Assembly (NCBI RefSeq): GCF_024199795.1
Contig: NZ_JANADK010000001.1
Span: 1,798,001-1,862,000 of the forward strand
From: Bradyrhizobium sp. CCGB01
GTDB taxonomy: Bacteria > Pseudomonadota > Alphaproteobacteria > Rhizobiales > Xanthobacteraceae
DNA length: 64,000 nt
Direction: 5' to 3'
In this document: one piece after another, positions 21,208 through 29,539 of the stretch
Position numbering within the stretch: position 1 is the stretch's first letter
Layout of the letters: each line of letters starts with the position of its first letter
Translations under genes and position numbers: made by a program
The notes under the pieces: model-generated
Seen by the model: the letters and a program-made list of their open reading frames with translations, nothing else
Told to the model about the DNA's origin: nothing
Database searches by the model: none

Positions 21208-21345
21208 ATGGTCTACAAGAAACTCGTCAGTCAAAGTGTGCTGACGCTTACGCGTGTTGCTCATCACGCGTGTTGGTTCGGAGTCGAACCAGTAACGGGC
21301 TATTGTCGCGGCGGCGCTACCGGCGGGCGGCAGGCAAACGGATGA
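21208..21345 (+). CDS. 45-aa peptide ORF with strong ribosome binding site (copy A)
   Basis: The ATG at 21208 is preceded by GAAGGAGG, an almost perfect Shine-Dalgarno sequence, 6-7 bases upstream. The peptide begins MVYKKLVSQSVLTLTRVAHH, continues with ACWFGVEPVTGYC and ends RQANG at the TGA 21343-21345. The ORF, its length and its ribosome binding site are kept in copy B (54419-54556), with five amino-acid differences. No family recognised. It could be a leader peptide or a small functional peptide. Confidence 0.4.
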   Translation: MVYKKLVSQSVLTLTRVAHHACWFGVEPVTGYCRGGATGGRQANG

Positions 21346-21795
21346 GTCGGTAATACGCAGAATCCTTCCCTCAACGGGCTCATGATTTGCTCGTCTTCCA
21401 ATGGTGCGTTTTCGAGCGCCCCACAGACCTAGCAACTCGTGGCAACAGCCGGGACCATCTGCTGAAACGCACACGAAACACTAACCGCTCAGCAGAGCGG
21501 GTAGGCCGAACTGATGGGCTCGAACACATGAATGTAGCTTACGGCCTGCTGATCCCAGCCGCGTGACCTGGGCCGCTTCTGGACGACAAGGCCGATCCTA
21601 TCGGCGCCGCCGACTGTTTGACGGGTGCAGCAGACGAAGGGAAAGCACCGGTACGGCGGTGATCGCGCGGACCGCTTTTTGAATGGCCTTCCGACCGCGA
21701 CGCACCGCGGCTCCTTCATCTGAGTAGTACAGCCGGGACCGAAGGTGCTCTAGGTCAGCGTATCCTCGGAGACGCTCGAGAGCAGGTCATCATGG

Positions 21796-23214
21796 GTGAC
21801 GGTAAATCATATGAGCACCAATCTTGCGGTACACGAACCGACCAACGCACTCCGGCTGGTTACACAGGCGTATGTGAGCCTTCTCCTCATCGCCTTCGCC
21901 CTGATGCCCGCCCAGTTCATCACCTACCTGTATTTCCAGCAGGATCCCGCGCTAAAATTCGAAAATCACCTGTTCCACGAATTCGCGATTGCTGTCGCCA
22001 CCCTCGAAGGGCTATTCGTCACCTATGTGACGTGGCGTTGCTACCAGTCTTCAGGCGAACCTCTGTTGCGTTGGTTGACGCTGGGTTTTCTCGGCTTCGT
22101 GCTGATCTATTCTCCGCACGGCGCCTTCACCGGGATGGCACATCGCAATATTTGGCTGTTTCTGCTCTATGGGCCGGCATCGCGTCTTGCGATGTCGATT
22201 CTGCTCTTTGTTGGGCTGCTCAGCTACAACCAGCCGTCAGACGAGGTCGAGAAGCGTTCGGATACGCGCACGTGGCTGATATGGATCGGCCTATTCCTGA
22301 CGATGGACATAGCCGTCGCCCTGATCGCCTACTCCCCCTATGCGGGACATCCCGCGGTACGCTTGTCCATGGAGGGCGGCGCACTGGTGTTCAGCACGTT
22401 GAACGTCACAGCCATGCTCATGCGACGGATTCACTCGCCGCTCATGCTTATTTTCGGCATTTCGGTCGCGTGGTTTGCGCTATCGTCGCTCGCATTCATT
22501 CTGGCGGCGCCCTGGAACCATATGTGGTGGCTCGCTCACGCGATCTTTGCTAGCGGGTTCTTTCTGCTCAGCTATGGTGTTGTCCAGGCTTTCCGAACGA
22601 CGCAATCATTCTCGACTATCTATAGCCAGGAAGAAATGACGGCTCGCCTGACCGAATCGATGGCCGAGACCCAAAGGGCGCTCCAGCAACTGCAACTGAG
22701 CAATCAAAGGTTGGAACGCCTTGCCGCCACTGACCCACTAACCGGTGCCGGAAATCGGCGCCACTTCATCGAGCATATCGGTCATGAGATCGCGCGGGCC
22801 AAACGAAGCGGTGCTCCATTATCTCTGCTGTCAATCGACCTCGATCATTTCAAGTACATCAATGACTCACGCGGTCACAGTGTCGGCGATGAAGTCCTCC
22901 GCGCATTCGTGCGAAAGTGTCTGGAAGCGATCCGCCCTTACGACTCTATCGCGCGCGTGGGCGGTGAAGAATTTATGGTGTTGCTGCCGGGAGCGACGCT
23001 CGACGCGGCTTGCGCGGTAGCCGAGCGCCTTCGATCGGCTATCGCACGCGCCGCGTTCGATGTCGGAGCCCAACAGTCTGTTGGTGTCACCATCAGTGTT
23101 GGGGTATCGGAGTTCGGGCGCGATGGAGACACGCTTGACGGATTCCTTAATGTCGCCGATCAGCGGCTCTATCGCGCAAAATATGAAGGTCGCAATCGTG
23201 TGATTGTCGCGTAG
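21796..23214 (+). CDS. Membrane-bound diguanylate cyclase (GGDEF)
   Basis: Makes c-di-GMP from two GTP. From GTG 21796 (ATG at 21811, MSTNLAVHEP, is equally possible) about 472 residues. The first about 260 form six to eight hydrophobic segments (for example LVTQAYVSLLLIAFALMPA, WLTLGFLGFVLIYS and LALSSLAFILAAPW-like stretches), a membrane sensor of unknown ligand. A short linker with coiled-coil character (TESMAETQRALQQLQ) leads to the GGDEF domain from about residue 313 (ATDPLTGAGNRRHF). The active site is intact (RVGGEEFMVLL near residue 389) and an inhibitory I-site RPYD lies five residues before it, so product inhibition is expected. Confidence 0.9.
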   Translation: MTVNHMSTNLAVHEPTNALRLVTQAYVSLLLIAFALMPAQFITYLYFQQDPALKFENHLFHEFAIAVATLEGLFVTYVTWRCYQSSGEPLLRWLTLGFLGFVLIYSPHGAFTGMAHRNIWLFLLYGPASRLAMSILLFVGLLSYNQPSDEVEKRSDTRTWLIWIGLFLTMDIAVALIAYSPYAGHPAVRLSMEGGALVFSTLNVTAMLMRRIHSPLMLIFGISVAWFALSSLAFILAAPWNHMWWLAHAIFASGFFLLSYGVVQAFRTTQSFSTIYSQEEMTARLTESMAETQRALQQLQLSNQRLERLAATDPLTGAGNRRHFIEHIGHEIARAKRSGAPLSLLSIDLDHFKYINDSRGHSVGDEVLRAFVRKCLEAIRPYDSIARVGGEEFMVLLPGATLDAACAVAERLRSAIARAAFDVGAQQSVGVTISVGVSEFGRDGDTLDGFLNVADQRLYRAKYEGRNRVIVA

Positions 23215-23898
23215 GCCGCTTCCCAGGAAGCGCCATGTCGTTGATTGGTACGGCGTTGTTCAATAGCTTTCGTCTGTCGCGCGTTCAGACTTCTGCGTTG
23301 GCGGAACGCATGAGATATTCATGTCGAAGATCGAGGTCGACGGCGTAGGCAAGATGGTGTTCCGACTCTACCGATCCTTGTCGCGAACGCAGGCCGCCCC
23401 TGTGGGCGGTCCGAAGCGACGGAGGCCGATAAGTCGACGCCGTCAAGGTCCGGATCGGAGGGCCACTGTGACAAGACCCTAGCGGACTGGTCGCGGTGTC
23501 GCGCCCGAGCTTGGTTTCAGCGAGCTGGCGGTGGCCGACTTCTAAGCTTCTCGTCCACGACACCGGCAGCTTTTTCGTCGACCATCGCGACATCGAGAAG
23601 GTTCCTAGGTCGCGACACTGGTGCTGCCCTCGGGCCATCGTGGCTGCGAACAAAACGTAGATCGCGTCTTGCTGTACACGGTCTGTGAGCCGCTTTATCG
23701 ATCAACGTCGTAAGCGAACTTGCCGGGTATCGAAACCACTCATGCCGGGGACGACTATCGCGATCCGAGGGCAAGGCGCGTTTACCGTCGCGGCCTGCGA
23801 AGCGTTAATCCGGCGCACAACATCTGGTATTCAATTAACATCTGTGCTATCTATAAGAAACTCACTCTTGAACAACCAGCCTCAGCGAAGGTTCGACT
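23215..23898. other. Unassigned DNA between two c-di-GMP genes
   Basis: About 0.7 kb with short frames on both strands and nothing recognised. It separates the two signalling genes, so they are unlikely to be one operon. Confidence 0.35.
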
Positions 23899-24067
23899 GT
23901 GATGAGTTTGTCGACTCCACGATCACGCGTATTGCACGCCGATTGGTTCGATTGGCGTAGTTCTGCCACAAGGGATTTCGTTGCACTCTTTGGGGGCGTC
24001 GTTCTCGCCTCGATTTTGGTGCATGTCTATGAGGTTGGACCTCTTTTGTTCAGCTGGGGCGGGCTAT

Positions 24068-25531
24068 ATGGATACGGCACTCAACGACATCGTATTCATC
24101 ATATTCGTCGCGTTCTTCCTGTGCGCTGCGCTGACAATTTTTAGTGTCCGCCGCTATCGAGATCTCGCCCGCGAAACCAAAGCGCGAGCCATTGCGGAAC
24201 GAGAAGCGCGCGACCTAGTGCGACACGATCCATTGACCGGCCTGCCAAACCGTGGCCTGTTTGATGAAAAACTGGATGCGTGCCTTGGCCTCGCCCGCGA
24301 CAAGCACCAGGTGGCCGTTCTGCTGCTTGGCCTTGATGGCTTCAAGAGGATCAAGGACACGCATGGCCACGCAGCGGAGGACAAGGCGCTATGCGAATTT
24401 GCCAACAGGGTCGCCGACATCTTGCGCAAGGATGGCGTCCTGGCGAGGATTGGAAACGACGAATTCGGGATTGTCCTACCAGCTATTAGCTCCCTTGAGG
24501 TTCCCGCCAATCTGGCGCACCGTATTGTGGCGTCCGCCACTGAAACCTTCGCGATCGAAACGGGGGCAGCCGAGCTTGGGGTTGGAATTGGCATCGCCAT
24601 CGCTCCGATTGACGGCGTCAATCTCCACGAATTGGTCAGGCGCGCAGAACGTGCACTTTATCGCGCACAAGGCGATAGCAGGTCGCGTGTCCGCTTTTTC
24701 GAGCCAGAGATGGACATGCATGTCGAGCGGCGCACTCAGATCGAGCGAGAGCTTCGCAGCGCTATCACGGCCGATATTATCGAGCCGTACTACCAGCCGC
24801 TAGTTTCACTCAAAGGTAATTGCATTATCGGGTTCGAGGCACTGGCGCGTTGGGAGAACAGGACATTGGGGCGTATTCCGCCCGACGTGTTTATTCCGAT
24901 TGCGGAGGAAACGGGTCTCATCAACGCGCTTGGAGATCAGCTTTTCCGTCGCGCTTGTTTCGACGCCAATGCGTGGCCGGAGGCGTTTACGCTTGCCTTC
25001 AACATTTCCCCCATTCAGTTGCGTGATCTCTCGCTTGGACAGCGCATTCTATCGATCCTTGGGCAAACCGGGTTTAGTCCCCGCCGCCTGGAGATTGAAA
25101 TTACCGAGAGCGCGTTTGTGGAAAAGACCGGGGTTGCGAAGACCGTGATTGATGTGCTCCGCCAAGCGGGCGTCCGCATCGCGCTAGATGATTTTGGAAC
25201 GGGTTATGCTACGCTGAGCCAGCTGCTTTCGTTTCGTCTCGATAAGATCAAAATAGACCGCAGCTTCGTTTCGCATCTCAACGACAGTGCCGACAGCCGG
25301 GTGATCGTTCGTGCTATCCTTGGCCTTGCCAAGGGATTTGGCTTGACGACTACCGCCGAGGGCGTCGAAGACGCAGGCCAACTAGACTTTCTGGTGGCCA
25401 ATGGTTGCACAGAAGGACAAGGCTACATGTTCAGTGATGCCGTCCCAGCCGCCGGTATCAATGCCCTGCTTAATCGCGAATCCGGCCGCACGACGGTCGC
25501 TGAAGATGGAACAAGAAGCCTGCATGCGTGA
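24068..25531 (+). CDS. GGDEF-EAL protein, likely c-di-GMP phosphodiesterase; N-terminus frameshifted
   Basis: From the ATG at 24068 (MDTALNDI) 487 residues: one membrane segment (IVFIIFVAFFLCAALTIF), a GGDEF domain (HDPLTGLPNR at about 56-65) and an EAL domain. The GGDEF active site is altered (RIGNDEFGIVL) and has no I-site, so it is probably not a cyclase. The EAL domain keeps its signature residues: EALARW, FNISPIQL, EIEITESAF, ALDDFGTGYATL, KIKIDRSF and AEGVED, so hydrolysis of c-di-GMP is expected. A second forward frame from 23902 (MSLSTPRSRVLHADWFDW, then ASILVHVYEVGPLLFSWGG) matches the N-terminal part such proteins usually have and is out of register by one base near 24055-24070, so the original gene began at about 23902 and lost a first membrane segment. 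Confidence 0.85.
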   Translation: MDTALNDIVFIIFVAFFLCAALTIFSVRRYRDLARETKARAIAEREARDLVRHDPLTGLPNRGLFDEKLDACLGLARDKHQVAVLLLGLDGFKRIKDTHGHAAEDKALCEFANRVADILRKDGVLARIGNDEFGIVLPAISSLEVPANLAHRIVASATETFAIETGAAELGVGIGIAIAPIDGVNLHELVRRAERALYRAQGDSRSRVRFFEPEMDMHVERRTQIERELRSAITADIIEPYYQPLVSLKGNCIIGFEALARWENRTLGRIPPDVFIPIAEETGLINALGDQLFRRACFDANAWPEAFTLAFNISPIQLRDLSLGQRILSILGQTGFSPRRLEIEITESAFVEKTGVAKTVIDVLRQAGVRIALDDFGTGYATLSQLLSFRLDKIKIDRSFVSHLNDSADSRVIVRAILGLAKGFGLTTTAEGVEDAGQLDFLVANGCTEGQGYMFSDAVPAAGINALLNRESGRTTVAEDGTRSLHA

Positions 25532-25789
25532 GACGGCGTGCTCGGTTGTTCGGAGCGGATTGGCAACAAGACGCCATCTATGTCGGCTTCTCGAGCATGA
25601 TCCAGAGAAGTGAATATCGGTTTTTCGAGAAGGTCACGTTGAAACAAGAAGATGGAGCAGGACGATGGTTCGAAGATCAGCCATCACGCTCCAAATCTGC
25701 GATGGGGATGAGCTGTCGTCCAGATGAATTCCGGGCCATCGAGGGCCGGGCAGAGGAACGGGGCGACCTCGTTCGATGTCGCCGGGCTA

Positions 25790-25970
25790 GGTAGTAGTAG
25801 TTATCCAGCAGAATGCGGTTCTTGAGGACCTGGTGCCAACGCGCGATCTTTCCCTGGGTCGGGGATGACACGGCGCGCCGCGTACACGCCGCATGCCTTT
25901 CTTCTCGAGCCACCTGATCAGATCCATCGTAAGCGTCATTTTGAACCCACCTTCTCGTGACGCGAGAGAT
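25790..25970 (-). mobile_element. IS3-family orfB C-terminal fragment
   Basis: Reverse-strand frames read MDLIRWLEKKGMRRVRGAP and then TQGKIARWHQVLKNRILLDN: the C-terminal DDE region of an IS3-family transposase. A related fragment lies at 63050-63300. Confidence 0.8.
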
Positions 25971-26012
25971 AGGCGAGGTTCACGATTTCTTTGAAGTAAT
26001 CGGCTCGTGTCT

Positions 26013-26180
26013 ATGCTTGACCATACACTGAAGTCGGATGCGGCGGCGCGCCGGCTCGAAGTGATCAGGGAGACGGACGACGTCGTTGGTTCCAATGATG
26101 CCAAGGCCCGGATAGTCGAGGAGACGCTGGCACTAGGTGCGGTCATTTTCCGACGTCGGCGTGTGCCGCCGCCTTAACGC
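26013..26180 (+). mobile_element. IS66-family tnpA N-terminal fragment
   Basis: The forward frame MLDHTLKSDAAARRLEVIRE ... DAKARIVEETLALGAVIF resembles the start of an IS66 TnpA. It is cut off by the IS256 relic on the right. Confidence 0.55.
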
Positions 26181-26289
26181 TTGTTGTAGAGCCCGTCAGC
26201 AGTCTTTTGCCGAGCTCGTGATAGCCGTGGGGATGTCCCGATTGGTGTTGAAGTATGTCGGGCCGACGTTGCCGGAATGGATGTTACGC

Positions 26290-26965
26290 GGCTCTCGTGG
26301 ACCTAGGCAACGGGGTTGATCGTCATGCGATTGTGGCGAATGCGCCTTCAATCGTCGGAAGCCCTTGTTGGCCTCGATCATGCCGGCCGCGACCATCGCA
26401 AGGCCGTACCGGCGTCCCGCCGGAGTTTGACGTTGCGCGTGACGCGGCGAATGGTGCCCATCGTGTTCTCGGCGATGTTGGTAGAGGCGAGCGATCGACG
26501 AAGCTCCTTCGGCAACTTCAACCGGACGACAGTCAGGATTTCATCGAGGCCTTTGAGGATGCTGGCCGCTACGCCGGGCCATTGCTGGTCGAGTCGACGC
26601 GCGAGATTGCGGATCAATTTTTCAGTCTTGTCGGCGTCATCGAGCTCCCAGGCCTAGCGCAGCACCCGACGGGTGGCCGCATGATGCTCTTTCGGCAGGC
26701 GTTCCATGATGTTGCGCGCCTTGTGGATCTGGCAGCGCTGGCTCGCAGCGGCCGAACCAAAGGTGCGGCGGATCGCCTTCGACAACGCTTTGGCGCCGTC
26801 GGCGATGAACAGTCTTGGCACCGTCGGGTCGAGCCCGCGCGAGACCAGGTTGTCCAGCAGGGCCTGAACCGTTGCGGCATTCTCGGTCGCCCCTTCCACC
26901 AGCGCCAGCGGATGCTTGTTACCTTCGCCGTCAACGACCTCTTCAACAGAACCCGGGACATCCCC
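26290..26965 (-). mobile_element. IS256-family element, internally deleted (copy 1)
   Basis: The reverse strand starts at 26965 with the terminal sequence GGGGATGTCCCGGGTTCTGT, also found at 32995, but it joins directly to the middle of the transposase (DGEGNKHPLALVEGATENAA, then VSRGLDPTVPRLFIADGAKA). The C-terminal part follows (LKLPKELRRSLASTNIAENT and KGFRRLKAHSP). The transposase N-terminus is therefore missing between terminus and core: an internal deletion. Its left end, as defined by the inverted repeat, faces the aminomutase cluster. Confidence 0.85.
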
Positions 26966-27689
26966 GGTCGATTGCGTGCTCGTCGTAGAATAGGATAGGG
27001 TTGTCATAAACCTCTGCCGCGATCGTACACATCAGCGCATCACGCCCTGCTACACTAAGCCTCTGGAAGAGCACGCATCACAATCGGCCCGGTCATGTTT
27101 TGATCTCGCCACGTTCATCCTCAGGCTCGAACTTGCGGCAGAACTGTCCGGGCATTTGAGTCGATCCAGGATCGGCCGATCTATATCGAAAGATCAACCG
27201 CCCTATGATCGACGAGGGCAAGGCGACGCCGGCCGAATATTGGGTCGGGCTGCAGTACGACAAGATCAAGGCTGGCTCGAGCAACACGAGAGCAGGAACG
27301 TTCGTGAGGATGCTTCAGGCCGGGAGAGACCCAGTTCAGTCCGTCAGTCATAGACTGTCCGACTGAAGTGAGCGAACTGAGGTCTCGCGCCGGTTAGCAC
27401 CCCCGGTATCCCGCTCAGTGAGCGATCCAGAAATCACGAGGCGGAGCGGAAACGCTCAAGAGTCTGAAACCGACATCAAGACTTTTTCGCCAGCTTCGCT
27501 CAGCTGACGCGCCAGGCCTGTTTGCAATCCTCTGCCAACCCCTGATCAGATGGTGGCAGGACCGCCTGCGGCCAGCTACCAACTCGAGCTCGCGGCTCAT
27601 CGTATGCATCGGTCTGCCCGCACCTTCGTTCTCCTGGTGTCTCCGTCCCGATGCTCGCATCGTACGCTACGATCTTGAATATCGCAGCG
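26966..27689. other. Unassigned DNA with one small ORF
   Basis: A forward ORF from ATG 27205 to TGA 27366 (53 aa, MIDEGKATPAEYWVGLQYDK) has no recognised family and no good ribosome binding site; it is noted only. The rest appears non-coding or decayed. Confidence 0.3.
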
Positions 27690-27965
27690 GAACATCGGCA
27701 CCGAGAAACTCTGATACCGGTTACCAACCCCATCGAAAACACCTTCGCTACCGTGCCCCACCGCACGATCGCGCAAAGGGCTGCCTGTCGAGCAGGACAG
27801 CCCTCGCGATGGTCTTTAAACTGGTCGAAGGAGCCCAGAAAAGCTGGCGCCGTCTCGATGGGGCACAACCAGCCAAAACACGTTCTCGGTGTGACATTCA
27901 ACGATGGGGTCGAGGTCATCGTACAACAGATCGACCGTCAGCCCGCAACCGCCGCCGGCTGACCG
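27690..27965 (+). mobile_element. IS256-like transposase C-terminal fragment
   Basis: Forward frames give TNPIENTFATVPHRTIAQRA, then in the next frame MVFKLVEGAQKSWRRLDGAQ, and again in the first VTFNDGVEVI. This is the C-terminal NPIES..VRHRT to SWRRL pattern of IS256-type transposases, distinct from the copies at 26.3 and 33.0 kb. Frameshifted. Confidence 0.7.
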
Positions 27966-28228
27966 CCTCGGCGGTCACCAAAATTTGGCGATAGCTCGTG
28001 CGTCGCTGCACGTCCAAGACCCGCTTCAGTGCCTCGCTCTCGCGCTCAACCTCATGCAGCTTCGCAGCCGCAAGTCGCGGGTGAAATGACCCATCAATGG
28101 GGGCATCCCCCCAATCTCATGACCCAATCGTGACACGACACAATGATGGAAATACAAGATCTCCCTCCAATGCGGTACGAAGATGGCGGTGAAACGCGTA
28201 AACTAAACCATTTCTGCAAGACCGCACC

Positions 28229-28246
28229 ATTGGCATGCCAATTGCT
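28229..28246 (+). promoter_or_regulatory. Sigma-54-type -24/-12 element upstream of the aminomutase cluster
   Basis: TGGCAT at 28231-28236 and TTGC at 28242-28245 have the GG and GC separated by exactly 10 bases, as in TGGCAC-N5-TTGC promoters. It would give a leader of about 130 bases before the ATG at 28391. The same bases lie in a perfect 14-bp palindrome (28229-28242), so the match could instead reflect a repressor site. No NifA upstream site (TGT-N10-ACA) was found within about 200 bases upstream. Confidence 0.45.
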
Positions 28247-28301
28247 TGTCACGAATTGTCGGATGTCGAGGAATAAACGCGGTTCTCCGACATTACTACA
28301 A

Positions 28302-28320
28302 CGTCGAGTGACACTCGACG
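28302..28320. promoter_or_regulatory. Perfect palindrome in the leader of the aminomutase operon, candidate operator
   Basis: CGTCGAGTG-A-CACTCGACG: nine perfect base pairs around one central base. It lies between the -24/-12 element and the start codon, about 70 bases before the ATG. No T-tract follows, so a protein-binding site is more likely than a terminator. Confidence 0.45.
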
Positions 28321-28390
28321 CGATCGCAGTATCCACTGCGCCGGGGGCTAACGCTTAGACTCCGTCTAATATGAGGATGGGAGTATCTTG

Positions 28391-29524
28391 ATGCTTGAGT
28401 CAGTGCGGGAGGGTCTTGTATCCGAGGCACGAGTGCCGTCAGGAAAGAAGGTTCCCTCCGATGCTACGCTCATGAACTTCATCGAATGTGCGCGCTTCGT
28501 TCAAGAAGAAGAGTTGCATGCGAATGACATCACGCAATACCACGTCACGAAGTTCTATCGCGAGCACATTCGAAAGAACCGATACTACGAGCAGCTGAAA
28601 CATATAGTCGTGCCTTCGCTCAAGGAGTTCGAAAGTCCCGGAAGCCTTGACACGAGCGGCGAGCACGACAACACCGTCGTGCCCGGCTTGCAACACAAAT
28701 ACCCGCAGACAGGACTGCTGCTCGTCACCGATCGCTGTGCATCATATTGCCGTTACTGTTTCCGCAAGCGCATTGTCGGCAAGGATTCCGACGAGATCGC
28801 GCCGGATTTCGCTGAAGTGGCTCGCTACATCGGCGCGCATCCGGAGATGAACAATGTGCTGCTCTCGGGCGGTGATCCGTTCATCCTAAGCACCACCAAG
28901 CTCGAAATGATCGTCGACCACCTGCTGCCGATTCCGCATCTGACCTCCATCCGCTTGGGAACCAAGATGGTGGCCTTCTCTCCCAAGCGGCTGGAGGATC
29001 CGACCCTCGCTGCTCTGTTCCGGCACATGCGCGAGGCGGGCAAGACGCCGATCATCGTCGCCCACTTCGATCACATAGGCGAAATCTCGTCCGAAGCAGA
29101 GCATTGCATCCGCGGGCTGCGCGCGCATGGCGTCCAGTTCCTCAATCAGACGGTGCTGCTCGCGAACGTGAATGACGACCCCGCTATCATTGCCGACACC
29201 TTCGCCAAGTGCCATGAGATCGGCGTGCAGCCGTACTATCTGTTCCAGGGGCGACCAGTGAAAGGTGCGTCGCACTTTCAGGTGCCGCTCGCCCGCGGCA
29301 TCGAGATCGCCAAAGGGGCCAATCAGCGGCTGAGCGGGATCCAGAAAACGTTCAAGTACATCATGTCGCATTATACCGGGAAGATCGAAATTCTCGACCT
29401 CGGCGACGATGGCCGCGTGTACATGCGCTACCACCAGAACAAATATCCGGACAAGATTGGCAAAATCTTCTCCCGCCCGTATGTTGAGGACGCCTACTGG
29501 CTCGACGATTTGCCGGAAGCCTGA
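28391..29524 (+). CDS. KamA-family radical SAM/PLP aminomutase (substrate probably not lysine)
   Basis: Enzymes of this family move an alpha-amino group to the beta carbon using a 5'-deoxyadenosyl radical and pyridoxal phosphate. 377 residues from ATG 28391; GGGAG lies about 8-12 bases upstream. The [4Fe-4S] motif CxxxCxxC is C116, C120, C123 (DRCASYCRYCFRKR); the SAM-binding LLSGGDPF is at 157-164; the PLP lysine is probably K331 in SHYTGKIEIL. In lysine 2,3-aminomutase two aspartates hold the lysine side-chain ammonium. By eye the first aligns with R288 (LFQGRPVKG) and the second with a non-acidic residue near 324, so an acidic or neutral substrate such as glutamate is more likely. EpmB is less likely given the length and motif context. 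First gene of a four-gene set; 15 bases before the next start. Confidence 0.88.
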   Translation: MLESVREGLVSEARVPSGKKVPSDATLMNFIECARFVQEEELHANDITQYHVTKFYREHIRKNRYYEQLKHIVVPSLKEFESPGSLDTSGEHDNTVVPGLQHKYPQTGLLLVTDRCASYCRYCFRKRIVGKDSDEIAPDFAEVARYIGAHPEMNNVLLSGGDPFILSTTKLEMIVDHLLPIPHLTSIRLGTKMVAFSPKRLEDPTLAALFRHMREAGKTPIIVAHFDHIGEISSEAEHCIRGLRAHGVQFLNQTVLLANVNDDPAIIADTFAKCHEIGVQPYYLFQGRPVKGASHFQVPLARGIEIAKGANQRLSGIQKTFKYIMSHYTGKIEILDLGDDGRVYMRYHQNKYPDKIGKIFSRPYVEDAYWLDDLPEA

Positions 29525-29539
29525 CCCGGAGCGTTCGCG

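Larger units (their letters stand above)
20697..21752. repeat. Duplicated block, copy A (about 1.06 kb; copy B at 53820-54961)
   Basis: From GTTAATCAAGACCACAAAG at 20697 to GGGACCGAAGGTGCTCTAG ending near 21752, this matches 53820-54961 in the same orientation with scattered substitutions and small indels. Copy B has about 100 extra bases near 54196-54300. The ends are not obvious inverted repeats and no transposase lies inside. Each copy holds a reverse-strand gene (intact in B, dead in A) and a 45-codon forward ORF. Confidence 0.85.

Noticed and set aside
21280..21305. TTCGGAGTCGAACC as the T-arm of a tRNA
   Set aside because: No acceptor stem, D-arm or anticodon arm can be fitted on either strand.
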